DNA of 10,477 nucleotides from Flavobacteriaceae bacterium (GCA_018623655.1 JAAZVG010000043.1:1-10477); one strand, 5' to 3'. Shown: positions 1 to 8,725, counted from the first letter of the stretch. Numbers and translations are program-made. Notes: generated by a model from the letters alone, not told the origin.

Positions 1-887
<887 letters not shown>

Positions 888-899
<12 letters not shown>

Positions 900-1586
900 A
901 TTAAACCCATTATAAGAGCCAAGAATCTCGTAGGGTTGAAAGCGGCTAAATAATTCTTCGCTATACCAGTCTAACTTTTTCGTCATCGTAATTGCTGTTT
1001 GATGCTCTTTTTTGCGGTAAGCAAATGCTCTCATATCTTCCTCTGAATTCCAAATAGAGAAGGTAGCCATATTTCTGAAAGGGATCTCTCCAATTCCCTT
1101 AGTAAAGCGCAAGCCAGAGCTTTGAAAAACACGATTACTTACCTCTGGGACAGCACTCCAAAATTTAAACTGATAACGCGTTTTTATGGTGGCACGGGTA
1201 ATTACTGCAATCATTTTTTTATTTTCATCCAGTTCTGCTGAAGGTCGAAAAGGATTTACTCCCCCCCATTCACCTTTAGCCCCTATACTTCGCATAGATA
1301 CCCGGAGTAATTCATCACATTTTCTAACATAAGATGAATAAAGTATGGAGCTACTGAAGAAGTAAGAGGCTACCTCTTTGTTTTCCCAAATTTGAACCAA
1401 AGCATAAGTCGTCCAGTCTGGCCAGGGTGAGAATCCTTGTTTACCTGTACCCATCAAAAAAAAACGCTCTTGGCCCTTTACCTTTCGTAAGGGACCACGA
1501 GCGAATTGCATCATTAAAAAAGCCCAGATCTTGGTTGACCATCGATCAAATCGAAAAAAAGTGATCGTAGTTACCTGCTGAGACAT
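888..1586 (-). CDS. crtA: CrtA-related carotenoid oxygenase (spheroidene monooxygenase family)
   Basis: This 232-residue protein belongs to the spheroidene monooxygenase (CrtA) family. Recognisable family blocks in order are VTTITFFRF (5-13), FFLMGTGKQGFSPWPDWTTY (42-61), GEWGGVNPF (105-113), ITRATIK (129-135), RFTKGIGEIPFRNMATFSIW (160-179), MRAFAY with a downstream His (185-195) and WYSEELFSRF (207-216). In purple bacteria CrtA inserts a 2-keto group in acyclic xanthophylls. A crtA-related enzyme from the marine flavobacterium P99-3 was reported as a carotenoid 2-hydroxylase for myxol synthesis, so 2'-hydroxylation is an equally good reading here. The gene starts 8 bp after the aconitase stop on the same strand, with no Shine-Dalgarno motif. 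Its stop overlaps convergent cruF by 12 bp. The coding strand carries homopolymers (T9 at 1456-1464, G7 at 1261-1267, T7 at 1554-1560) that are prone to slippage, but the frame is intact. Confidence 0.85.
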
Positions 1587-1594
1587 AAGATGAT

Positions 1595-3865
1595 TTAAGC
1601 GTTCTCTTTTTTGATCACGTTAAGAGCAGAACCTTCTGCAAACCATCCGATTTGAGAATCATTGTAGCTGTGATTCACCTTTATAGTATCTGAACTACCA
1701 TCTTTATGGTTAATGACCAATGTAAGTTGTTTACCTGGAGCAAAACCGTCGATATCAATGAAGTCGAAACGATCGTCTTCTTGAATCAAATCATAGTCTG
1801 CCTCATTATCAAAAGTAAGCGCTAACATACCTTGCTTCTTGAGGTTGGTCTCATGGATACGAGCGAAAGATTTTACAAGAACAGCAGCCACTCCTAAGTG
1901 ACGGGGTTGCATTGCAGCATGCTCTCTTGAAGAACCCTCACCGTAATTGTGGTCTCCTATCACGATTGAATAGATACCATTAGCCTTGTAATCACGTTGT
2001 GTGTCAGGAACAGCTCCGTAGGATCCTGTTAATTGGTTTTTAACTAGGTTGGTTTGCTGGTTGAAGGCATTGACTGCTCCAATGAGTGTATTATTTGCAA
2101 TATTATCCAAATGACCTCTATAGCGTAACCATGGTCCTGCCATAGAAATGTGGTCAGTTGTACATTTACCGAAAGCCTTGATAAGAAGTGGAATGTCCTT
2201 TAACCCATCTCTGTTGATCGGGATAAAAGGATCTAACAGCTGAAGTCTCTGTGATTCTGATGAAACTTTCACAGAAACGCCACTACCATCCTCTAAGGGT
2301 GAAACGTAACCGGCATCTTCAACAGCAAACCCTTCAGGAGGTAATTCGTATCCTCTTGGTTCATCTAATTTAACCTCTACACCTTCATCATTTATAAGGG
2401 TATCAGTCATCGGATTGAAATCTAAACGTCCGGCGATCGCAATCGCCGTGACAAGCTCGGGAGAACCAACAAATGCTAATGTATTTGGGTTTCCGTCTGC
2501 ACGCTTAGCAAAGTTTCTATTGAACGAGTGGACAATGGTATTTCTGGGTGCATCCGCTGCATTATCACCGTAACGATCCCACATACCAATGCATGGACCA
2601 CATGCGTTTGCAAATACTGTAGCTCCAATAGCATTGAACGTATCAATAAACCCGTCTCTATCAATTGTATAGCGCACTTGCTCTGATCCTGGAGTGATTT
2701 TAAAATTCGCCTTTGTGGTTAGTTTCTTATCAGCAACTTGTTTAGCGAGGGAGGCAGCCCTTGAAATGTCTTCATAAGAAGAGTTTGTACAAGAACCGAT
2801 TAGGCCCACCTCAACCTGAATTGGCCAGTCATTTTCCTTTGCAGCCGCTGACATTTTTGAGATTGGCGTAGCTAAGTCTGGAGTAAATGGCCCATTAAGA
2901 TGCGGCTCGAGGGTTGAAAGATCAATTTCGATTACCTGATCGAAATACTGCTCCGGGTCATCATATACTCCGGGGTCAGCGGTAAGGTGCTCTTTAACTT
3001 CAAAAGCAGCATCGGCAACATCAGCACGATTGGTAGCTCTTAAATAGCGGTCCATAGACTCATCGTATCCAAAAGTAGAAGTAGTAGCACCTACTTCAGC
3101 TCCCATGTTACAAATCGTACCTTTACCGGTACATGACATGCTTGTTGCACCTTCTCCAAAATACTCGATAATTGCTCCGGTACCTCCTTTAACGGTTAAA
3201 ATATCAGCTACTTTAAGAATTACGTCCTTAGGCGCTGTCCATCCTGAAAGCTTACCTGTTAATTTGATACCGATAAGTTTAGGAAACTTAAGCTCCCAAG
3301 CCATTCCAGACATTACATCAACAGCATCAGCCCCACCAACACCAACTGCGATCATTCCGAGTCCACCTGCATTTACAGTGTGTGAGTCAGTACCGATCAT
3401 CATACCTCCTGGGAAAGCATAGTTTTCAAGAACTACCTGGTGAATAATTCCTGCACCTGGCTTCCAGAATCCAATACCATATTTATTAGAAATAGACCCT
3501 AAGAAGTCGAATACCTCGTTTGAAGTTTCATTTGCTCGCTTTAAATCCTCACTGGCTCCTTGTTTTGCTTGAATAAGGTGATCACAATGAACTGTGGTTG
3601 GAACAGCAACTTTTGCCTTACCCGCATGCATAAACTGAAGAAGTGCCATCTGTGCGGTAGCATCCTGACAAGCAACGCGGTCTGGTGTAAAATCTACATA
3701 ATCTACTCCCCTCTTATAAACAGACGAAGGAGTACCATCCCAAAGATGGCTGTAAAGAATCTTTTCTGAAAGTGTCAGAGGCTTACCGGTAAGATCTCGA
3801 GCGGCTTTAATACGATCTCCCATGCGCCCGTAAACTTCCTTGATCATTTCGATGTCGAATGCCAT
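1595..3865 (-). CDS. acn: Aconitate hydratase, mitochondrial-type (citrate/isocitrate isomerase)
   Basis: This 756-residue cytoplasmic enzyme of the TCA cycle interconverts citrate and isocitrate through cis-aconitate using a [4Fe-4S] cluster. The three cluster ligands are visible as Cys359 ([10 protein letters not shown]) and Cys422/Cys425 ([11 protein letters not shown]). They sit almost exactly where mitochondrial aconitase has them (358, 421, 424). The substrate-site motif GTDSHT is at 158-163, and the swivel-domain motif [10 protein letters not shown] at 642-651 carries the catalytic Ser and Arg. The large alpha/beta aconitase domain spans roughly 30-480 and the swivel domain about 545-690. 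Length and motifs match the mitochondrial-like aconitase subfamily usual in Bacteroidota, rather than AcnB or the longer AcnA/IRP type. The gene lies 52 bp downstream of the surA-like gene and 8 bp upstream of crtA, so it may share transcripts with either. The start gives the normal family N-terminus. Confidence 0.97.
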   Translation of the reverse strand: MAFDIEMIKEVYGRMGDRIKAARDLTGKPLTLSEKILYSHLWDGTPSSVYKRGVDYVDFTPDRVACQDATAQMALLQFMHAGKAKVAVPTTVHCDHLIQAKQGASEDLKRANETSNEVFDFLGSISNKYGIGFWKPGAGIIHQVVLENYAFPGGMMIGTDSHTVNAGGLGMIAVGVGGADAVDVMSGMAWELKFPKLIGIKLTGKLSGWTAPKDVILKVADILTVKGGTGAIIEYFGEGATSMSCTGKGTICNMGAEVGATTSTFGYDESMDRYLRATNRADVADAAFEVKEHLTADPGVYDDPEQYFDQVIEIDLSTLEPHLNGPFTPDLATPISKMSAAAKENDWPIQVEVGLIGSCTNSSYEDISRAASLAKQVADKKLTTKANFKITPGSEQVRYTIDRDGFIDTFNAIGATVFANACGPCIGMWDRYGDNAADAPRNTIVHSFNRNFAKRADGNPNTLAFVGSPELVTAIAIAGRLDFNPMTDTLINDEGVEVKLDEPRGYELPPEGFAVEDAGYVSPLEDGSGVSVKVSSESQRLQLLDPFIPINRDGLKDIPLLIKAFGKCTTDHISMAGPWLRYRGHLDNIANNTLIGAVNAFNQQTNLVKNQLTGSYGAVPDTQRDYKANGIYSIVIGDHNYGEGSSREHAAMQPRHLGVAAVLVKSFARIHETNLKKQGMLALTFDNEADYDLIQEDDRFDFIDIDGFAPGKQLTLVINHKDGSSDTIKVNHSYNDSQIGWFAEGSALNVIKKENA

Positions 3866-3917
3866 AAACAGTTTATTTAATTATCAGTTTAAAGTACGTG
3901 AAAATACAAATATTCAC
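3866..3917 (-). promoter_or_regulatory. Leader region of aconitase with small repeats; possible regulatory site
   Basis: This 52-bp AT-rich gap lies between the surA-like stop and the aconitase ATG. On the + strand it holds a short dyad, GTGAA-N10-TTCAC (3898-3917), and a direct repeat CAGTTTA at 3869-3875 and 3885-3891. No perfect TAnnTTTG box is present. The nearest, AATATTTG on the - strand inside the dyad, has one mismatch. No hairpin followed by a T-run terminates the upstream gene, so read-through from surA is plausible. A separate aconitase promoter or a repressor site here is only an inference. Confidence 0.25.
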
Positions 3918-5300
3918 TTATTTCTTTAGCCAATTACTAGTAAAATCGCAGCCTTTTCGAGAATCATTAATTTGAACGTAGGTTTGTTCAATTTTCTCTG
4001 AAATCCACTCTTCGATAAGTTTACGTTCTTTATCTGCAAGAGCCAATTCCTTGATCTTGGTGTAATCTCTCGCAAAATCTGCCATGTGCTCATCATAGCG
4101 ATTGGCAATTTTCATGATTTTAAACTTTGGAGCCCCACCTCTTGGATCGTCTTCACGTATCGGTTTAGAAATCTCATTGTCTCTTAGTCGGGCAACTTGA
4201 TTATATAAGGTTGGGTCCATATTGGTCAGTTCAAACCGAGCACTGTAATCTTGCGGATTTCGGAGTATACCCCCATCATATTTGGTCTCAGTCTCATCAG
4301 AAAATTGTAAAGCCGCATCATCGAAACTCAGTCGATCTGCGATAATTTCGTTTCGAATACTATCCAACTGCGTCTGTGCTGCTGCAATTTGCTCATTAGA
4401 AATTTCTGGTATAATCAGTATATGTCTCAAGTCAACCTCCTGCCCTCTAATTTTCTCAACAAGAATAATGTGAAAACCAAAATCAGTCTCAAAGGGTTCA
4501 GAAATTTCACCCTCGCGGAGGGAAAAGGCAACATCCTTAAACTCCTTAACAAAAGGGGTTTCTCTAGTCATACTATAGGCACCACCGCTAGACTTAGAAC
4601 CAGGATCTTGAGAATATAAAATTGCTTTCACACTAAAGCTAGATCCATTCTCTATAACGTCTTGACGTATTTGCTCTAAACGCTGAACGACCCGGCGCTT
4701 TTCCTCTTCTGACGGCTTTGGCTGTTTAACAATCTGAGCGATTTCTAATTCAGCACCTAATATCGGACGCTTGGTGATAGGAATATCATAGAAAAATTGT
4801 CGTACCTCTTCAGGGGTCACCTCGACCTCTCCAATAATTTCCATTTTCATTTTCTCTCCGAGCATTCTCAGCTTGTTGATATCGTAAAGTTCATCTTTAA
4901 ATGACTGTATATCCGGTTGATTATAAAATTCAAGAACCTTCTCTACTGAACCTATTTGACTGGCTAATTGCTGAATTTGACGATCACTGGTTGCATTAAC
5001 CTCTGTATCTGAAACGAGTAAACTATCCTGCACTGCTTGGTGAGCATATAAGCGGTCTTCCATAAGTTTACCCAATAATTGGCAATCACTAATTTCACCA
5101 GCTGAAGCTCCTTGATTCTCAATATCAACTTTAAGCTTTTCGATATCTGAATCTAAAATCACATAGTCTCCCACCACAGCAGTAACTCCATCTATCTTAA
5201 CGCGGCGGGTGGATTGAGAATGGGCCGTAATTGTTAATGAAAGTAATGCTAAGAATAAAAAGCTAGCGGAATAGTTCAAAGTTTCCTTTACGTAGGGCAT
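3918..5300 (-). CDS. surA: SurA-type periplasmic chaperone / peptidyl-prolyl cis-trans isomerase
   Basis: This 460-residue exported protein has SurA architecture. A signal peptide occupies about residues 1-29 (hydrophobic FLFLALLSLTITAHS, cleavage near AHSQ). The SurA-like N-terminal domain starts at DGVTAVVGDYVILDSDIEK. Two parvulin-type rotamase domains follow. The first spans roughly 182-287 (AEIAQIV-like strand, SQDPGSKSSGGAYSM, PFETDFGFHIILVEKI). The second spans about 290-400 (LRHILIIPE, FSDETETKYDGGILR). SurA escorts outer-membrane proteins through the periplasm and catalyses proline isomerisation. I chose the ATG at 5300 rather than the in-frame ATG at 5339. It gives a compact signal peptide (MPYVKETLNY then the hydrophobic core) and cuts the overlap with the upstream lipoprotein gene from 77 to 38 bp. 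That overlap indicates an operon of two envelope-folding factors. Aconitase follows 52 bp downstream with no terminator evident. Confidence 0.9.
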   Translation of the reverse strand: MPYVKETLNYSASFLFLALLSLTITAHSQSTRRVKIDGVTAVVGDYVILDSDIEKLKVDIENQGASAGEISDCQLLGKLMEDRLYAHQAVQDSLLVSDTEVNATSDRQIQQLASQIGSVEKVLEFYNQPDIQSFKDELYDINKLRMLGEKMKMEIIGEVEVTPEEVRQFFYDIPITKRPILGAELEIAQIVKQPKPSEEEKRRVVQRLEQIRQDVIENGSSFSVKAILYSQDPGSKSSGGAYSMTRETPFVKEFKDVAFSLREGEISEPFETDFGFHIILVEKIRGQEVDLRHILIIPEISNEQIAAAQTQLDSIRNEIIADRLSFDDAALQFSDETETKYDGGILRNPQDYSARFELTNMDPTLYNQVARLRDNEISKPIREDDPRGGAPKFKIMKIANRYDEHMADFARDYTKIKELALADKERKLIEEWISEKIEQTYVQINDSRKGCDFTSNWLKK

Positions 5301-6129
5301 CTTTAAGTAATTGTTTTTGAATGTTATCAATTCGATCAAATTGGTTTCTATTATCTAAAATTTGCTTGAGGTCAGCCTCTGCAAAAGTAAAAGGGGCAAT
5401 ATCGCCTTTTTTTCTGGTATCTAATACCTGTCCGTAGTAATATCCTATACTATCCTGAAGACTAAAAAACTGGTAAGGTTTTAGATAACGTTTTGCGTTT
5501 TGATAGGTTAACGGCCTGATACGCTCTATAATCGACGAACTTCTAATCCAAAGCGAATCATTCAAGTATACTTCAGTTAGGTAGTTGTGACTACTAAGGG
5601 AGTCGATAAAAAGACGATCCTCCTCATTATAACGCTTAAATCGCTCCTCAATTTCTCTAGGCTTTGTATATGAAGAACTTAAACCGATAAAACGCAATTT
5701 AATCAGATCTTCATCAAGTAAAAGACTTGATTTCTCTTTCTCATAAAGCACTCTCAGTTCTCGTTCTTCAATTAGAGTATCCTTATTAATGGTCGCTACC
5801 GTATTATAATAAGCCTGGGTATATAACTCAATACGATAATTTTCAACCATCCGATCTAGTTCCCACTGATCTGAATCTGAGAGATAGTTCAAGGCGTTTT
5901 CGAGAGATAGTCGTTTGGTTGCCCAAGATTCAATAAAGTCAAACTCTGCAGAAATAATCGATAAGGAGTCAGAGAGATACGAGAAATCTGGCAAATCAGA
6001 TTCATAAAGAACATAGCGACCTACTCGTGCAACCGCCTCGGCATTGGGCTCTTCAGAAACAATAAGGTCACAACTACTCAAGAGCAATAAAAAAGAAATA
6101 AATGTCAGTCGATATCTAACGAAATTCAT
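5263..6129 (-). CDS. Lipoprotein, divergent SurA/PpiC-like periplasmic folding factor
   Basis: This 288-residue predicted lipoprotein has an N-terminal hydrophobic stretch ending in the lipobox LSSC, with lipidated Cys20. The mature start, AEAVARVGRYVLYESDLPD (30-48), resembles the opening strand of SurA/PpiC chaperones (xxVARVGxxxLxxxDL). The rest is long, charged and helix-rich (about 60-180), with a C-terminal part ending KQLLKDALRKGNFELFR. I cannot see a convincing parvulin catalytic core such as the usual GGDLG/GFHI motifs, so it may be a chaperone without isomerase activity. It overlaps the next gene, the double-parvulin SurA homologue, by 38 bp. In flavobacteria such genes often occur as neighbours annotated as peptidylprolyl isomerases, which supports the call. 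The start at 6129 is the only one that supplies the full lipoprotein signal. A perfect TAATTTTG promoter box lies 5 bp upstream of it. Confidence 0.7.
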   Translation of the reverse strand: MNFVRYRLTFISFLLLLSSCDLIVSEEPNAEAVARVGRYVLYESDLPDFSYLSDSLSIISAEFDFIESWATKRLSLENALNYLSDSDQWELDRMVENYRIELYTQAYYNTVATINKDTLIEERELRVLYEKEKSSLLLDEDLIKLRFIGLSSSYTKPREIEERFKRYNEEDRLFIDSLSSHNYLTEVYLNDSLWIRSSSIIERIRPLTYQNAKRYLKPYQFFSLQDSIGYYYGQVLDTRKKGDIAPFTFAEADLKQILDNRNQFDRIDNIQKQLLKDALRKGNFELFR

Positions 6130-6134
6130 AACTC

Positions 6135-6142
6135 CAAAATTA
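6135..6142 (-). promoter_or_regulatory. -7 promoter box (TAATTTTG) of the lipoprotein-surA operon
   Basis: On the - strand the sequence TAATTTTG matches the Bacteroidota primary-sigma -7 consensus TAnnTTTG perfectly. It ends 5 bp before the ATG at 6129. No clear TTG/TTTG -33 element is found at the expected 17-23 bp distance (the best is GTTC). If used, transcription would start at or next to the ATG, giving a leaderless message. Confidence 0.5.
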
Positions 6143-6156
6143 AGAATAATCGTTGG

Positions 6157-6164
6157 TATCTTTG
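6157..6164 (+). promoter_or_regulatory. -7 promoter box (TATCTTTG) of the small divergent gene
   Basis: TATCTTTG on the + strand is a perfect TAnnTTTG match ending 5 bp before the ATG at 6170. It mirrors the box serving the divergent lipoprotein gene. I find no -33 TTG at the right distance. The short distance to the ATG implies a leaderless or nearly leaderless transcript. Confidence 0.5.
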
Positions 6165-6169
6165 AACCT

Positions 6170-6421
6170 ATGAAATCAAAACAGATTCAGCTTCTATGGG
6201 ACTTTCGAGGCCCTAATTCAGAACCTACTGCCACTCATTTCTTAGAGCATCTGATACAATATTTGAGAAAGCCAGAAAACCTGGATATCGTATGCAATAA
6301 TTCAGGAACTACAGTACACAATGAATCTTGGTGCTCGACCTATATTAACACCACATCAGAAAGTCTCGAAAAATTAAAAATAGATCTAAAGCCGCATCGA
6401 GGGGTTTATATTGATATTTAA
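6170..6421 (+). CDS. Small protein of unknown function (83 aa)
   Basis: I do not recognise a named family for this 83-residue soluble protein. The ATG at 6170 was chosen because an upstream in-frame ATG at 6044 lies antisense inside the lipoprotein gene, and because a perfect TATCTTTG promoter box sits just before 6170. The protein has a beta-like start (KQIQLLWDFRGP), a helix with His pairs (ATHFLEHLIQYLRK, residues 21-34), a middle with His50 and Cys42/Cys55, and the C-terminal motif LKPHRGVYIDI. There is no signal peptide or membrane segment. I have an unverified impression that small proteins with a WDF-G start, HF-HL helix and KPHRG tail recur in flavobacteria. It converges on rimO, and the two stop codons overlap by 4 bp (6418-6421). 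It sits between envelope-folding genes and rimO, but no functional link can be argued. It is probably real, given the promoter and the tight fit between neighbours. Confidence 0.7.
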   Translation: MKSKQIQLLWDFRGPNSEPTATHFLEHLIQYLRKPENLDIVCNNSGTTVHNESWCSTYINTTSESLEKLKIDLKPHRGVYIDI

Positions 6422-7719
6422 ACCGGTTCTGCGTAAAGGTCAAAGTCAGCAGCTTCAACAATCATAAGATCTACGAAGTCACCAACGCGCAAGTAGTGCT
6501 TCTTCGCATCTACTAACACCTCATTATCTACTTCGGGTGAATCAAATTCAGTTCTAGCCACAAAATATCCATCTTCTGCTCGATCGACAAGACATTGATA
6601 TACTTCTCCGACATATCTTTGATTCAGTTCCCAAGAAATCTGTCCTTGTATTTCCATGATTTCAGCAACCCGCTGCTCTTTAATATCTTCAGGCACATCA
6701 TCTTCTAGGTTGTAGGCATGAGTATTCTCTTCGTGTGAATAGGTAAAGCATCCTAATCGCTCAAATCGCATTTCCTTCACCCAATTTTTCAAAATTTCAA
6801 AATCTTCTTCAGTCTCTCCAGGATAACCAACAATAAGGGTGGTTCGAATTGCCATACCCGGCACAGATTTTCTAAATTTTCTTAAGAGCGCATCGGTTTT
6901 CGCCTTAGTTGTGCCTCGGCGCATACTTTTAAGTACTGGATCGGCTATATGTTGAAGAGGAATATCGATATAATTACAAACCTTTGGCTCCTCAGCGATT
7001 ACATCTAGTACATCTTCAGGAAATCCAGTAGGGAAAGCATAATGCAAACGAATCCATTCGATTCCTTCAACCTTAACCAATTCTTTAAGAAGTTTAGCTA
7101 ACGTACGTTCTTTATATATATCAAGACCGTAAAATGTGAGATCTTGAGCAATAAGAATCAATTCTTTAACTCCCTTTGCAGCCAAAGCTTTGGCTTCAGT
7201 AACTAAATCTTCAATAGGTGTTGACCTATGCGGACCACGCATAAGAGGAATGGCGCAGAAAGAACACGGACGATCACAGCCCTCAGAAATTTTCAAATAA
7301 GCAAAGTGTTTAGGAGTGCTATTAAGGCGCTCTCCGACTAGTTCATGTTTGTAATCAGCCCCTAAAGTCTTTAAGAGTTCAGGTAGATTTCTCGTACCAA
7401 AGTACCGATCAACATCAGGAATTTCTTTTTCTAAATCCTCTTTATAACGTTCGCTTAAACAGCCTGTGACGTATACCTTCTCAACAAGACCTTGATTTTT
7501 TTGATCTACAAAGCGAAGAATCGTATCAATGCTTTCTTGTTTTGCATTGGCAATAAAACCACAAGTATTAATTACAACAACTTCCCCCTGACCCTCATGC
7601 ACTACCTCTTTACCATTAGCCTTCAGCTGCCCGCTAAGCACTTCAGAGTCATAAATATTCTTACTACACCCTAGTGTAATTACATTAATTTTTTTCGGAT
7701 GTATCGATTTCGTTCTCAT
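6418..7719 (-). CDS. rimO: Ribosomal protein S12 methylthiotransferase RimO
   Basis: This 433-residue radical-SAM enzyme adds a methylthio group to the conserved aspartate of ribosomal protein uS12. The N-terminal UPF0004 domain carries the three ligands of the auxiliary [4Fe-4S] cluster: Cys18 (TLGCSKN), Cys53 (NTCGFI) and Cys87 (VTGCLSERY). The radical-SAM core carries Cys148, Cys152 and Cys155 (SEGCDRPCSFCAIPLMRG). A C-terminal TRAM domain (about 367-433) would bind the substrate. RimO is distinguished from the tRNA enzyme MiaB by the LGCSKN motif, the CxxPCSFCAIP form and the DIPLQH segment with the RimO-typical ISEGCDRPC context. The ATG overlaps the ftsY stop in an ATGA junction, so the two are translationally coupled. 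Its stop overlaps that of the convergent small gene by 4 bp, with no terminator visible between them. Length is normal for the family. Confidence 0.96.
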   Translation of the reverse strand: MRTKSIHPKKINVITLGCSKNIYDSEVLSGQLKANGKEVVHEGQGEVVVINTCGFIANAKQESIDTILRFVDQKNQGLVEKVYVTGCLSERYKEDLEKEIPDVDRYFGTRNLPELLKTLGADYKHELVGERLNSTPKHFAYLKISEGCDRPCSFCAIPLMRGPHRSTPIEDLVTEAKALAAKGVKELILIAQDLTFYGLDIYKERTLAKLLKELVKVEGIEWIRLHYAFPTGFPEDVLDVIAEEPKVCNYIDIPLQHIADPVLKSMRRGTTKAKTDALLRKFRKSVPGMAIRTTLIVGYPGETEEDFEILKNWVKEMRFERLGCFTYSHEENTHAYNLEDDVPEDIKEQRVAEIMEIQGQISWELNQRYVGEVYQCLVDRAEDGYFVARTEFDSPEVDNEVLVDAKKHYLRVGDFVDLMIVEAADFDLYAEPV

Positions 7720-8672
7720 GTACCGACTTCAAAAAAAGTATCGACGAATCGTTGAGCATCAAAAGGTTGAAGATCCTCAATCCCTTCTCCTACTCCTATG
7801 AATCGAACGGGAATATTAAACTGATCTGAAATTCCTAAAACCACGCCGCCTTTCGCACTCCCATCTAACTTCGTGACGGCCAATGAGGTTACTTCGGTAG
7901 CAGCACTAAATTGCTTTGCCTGTTCGAAAGCGTTTTGGCCTGTTGAGCCATCAAGAACCAATAATATTTCATGAGGTGCACTACTTACCACCTTAGCCAT
8001 TACTCGTTTAATTTTAGAAAGTTCATTCATCAAGTTGATCTTATTATGAAGACGGCCTGCGGTGTCAACAAGAAGCACATCAATCTCAGAGGAAACTGCC
8101 TTACTCACCGCCTCGTAGGCAACTGCTGCAGGATCTGCGTTTGTAGCAAGTTTGACTAATGGCACATTGGCACGTTCTGACCAAACCTCTAATTGATCTA
8201 CAGCTGCTGCCCTAAAGGTATCAGCTGCTGCTAACATTACTTTCTTGCCCTCATCAGTCCATTTTTTTGCAAGCTTACCAATAGTAGTTGTTTTCCCCAC
8301 ACCATTAACTCCTACTACCATGATCACAGTAAGCTCTCCTTCTTTAGAAGAGCCAAATTCTTCAATCTCATTAGATTTAAATAGTGATTTAATCTCATCC
8401 TTTAACAAGAGATTCAATTGATCGGTGCCTAGGTAAGGATCTTTTTGAACACGAGTCTCAAGTCGATCAATAATCTTAAGTGTTGTTTCTACCCCCACAT
8501 CAGAGGTTATTAAAACCTCCTCGAGATTATCTAAAACCTCTGCATCGATTGTTTTTTTACCAGCTACTGCAGTGGCAACTTTAGAAAAGAAACCTTGTTT
8601 TGATTTCTCTAAACCTTTATCAAGTGCCTCTTTGTTACCGCTTCCGCTAAACCATTTATTAAATAATCCCAT
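7716..8672 (-). CDS. ftsY: Signal recognition particle receptor FtsY
   Basis: This 318-residue SRP-type GTPase docks ribosome-SRP complexes at the cytoplasmic membrane for co-translational insertion. It begins with a short amphipathic membrane-binding helix (MGLFNKWFSG) and lacks the long acidic A domain of E. coli FtsY, as is usual in this phylum. The helical N domain covers about 15-100. GTPase motifs are G1 GVNGVGKT (121-128), the insertion-box motif DTFRAAA (151-157), G3 DTAGR (203-207), G4 TKLDGSAKGG (267-276) and the closing GVGEGIEDLQPFD (293-305). The start is fixed by the N-terminal helix. The gene follows the DUF4295 gene after a 74-bp gap containing an intrinsic terminator, so it probably needs its own promoter or read-through. 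It ends in an ATGA overlap with rimO. Confidence 0.97.
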   Translation of the reverse strand: MGLFNKWFSGSGNKEALDKGLEKSKQGFFSKVATAVAGKKTIDAEVLDNLEEVLITSDVGVETTLKIIDRLETRVQKDPYLGTDQLNLLLKDEIKSLFKSNEIEEFGSSKEGELTVIMVVGVNGVGKTTTIGKLAKKWTDEGKKVMLAAADTFRAAAVDQLEVWSERANVPLVKLATNADPAAVAYEAVSKAVSSEIDVLLVDTAGRLHNKINLMNELSKIKRVMAKVVSSAPHEILLVLDGSTGQNAFEQAKQFSAATEVTSLAVTKLDGSAKGGVVLGISDQFNIPVRFIGVGEGIEDLQPFDAQRFVDTFFEVGT

Positions 8673-8676
8673 AGCG

Positions 8677-8684
8677 TAAAATTA
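8677..8684 (-). promoter_or_regulatory. Possible ftsY -7 promoter box (TAATTTTA, one mismatch)
   Basis: Between the terminator and the ftsY ATG only 28 bp remain. On the - strand TAATTTTA, one base off TAnnTTTG, ends 4 bp before the ATG. A TTTG at 8700-8703, made of the last bases of the terminator T-run, could serve as a -33 element, but the 15-bp spacing is shorter than usual. This is a weak candidate. Read-through of the terminator is the alternative source of ftsY mRNA. Confidence 0.3.
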
Positions 8685-8700
8685 CGAACTGAATGAGTAC

Positions 8701-8725
8701 AAAAAAAGCCGCTTTAAGCGGCTTT
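8701..8725 (-). terminator. Intrinsic terminator after the rpmB-rpmG-DUF4295 operon
   Basis: On the - strand the sequence reads AAAGCCGC, a short TTAAA loop, then GCGGCTTT running into seven Ts (the complement of A7 at 8701-8707). This is a GC-rich 8-bp perfect stem with a U-tract, the textbook rho-independent form. It lies 21 bp after the DUF4295 stop and 28 bp before ftsY. It should stop or attenuate the ribosomal-protein transcript before ftsY. Confidence 0.88.

Noticed and set aside
3105..3422. 105-residue open frame on the + strand inside aconitase
   Set aside because: It is exactly antisense to highly conserved aconitase codons, has low-complexity Pro/Ser/Ile composition typical of a shadow frame, and has no promoter.
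5298..5339. Upstream ATG for the SurA homologue at 5339
   Set aside because: It would add 13 residues before the signal peptide and double the overlap with the lipoprotein gene. The 5300 start gives a standard signal sequence.
6044..6421. Longer 125-residue version of the small + strand gene
   Set aside because: The extra 42 residues lie antisense within the lipoprotein gene. The ATG at 6170 directly follows a perfect promoter box, so the short form is preferred.
8701..8725. Hairpin before ftsY as a riboswitch or small RNA
   Set aside because: It is a simple perfect stem with a short loop and U7, fully explained as an intrinsic terminator. There is no aptamer-sized leader.
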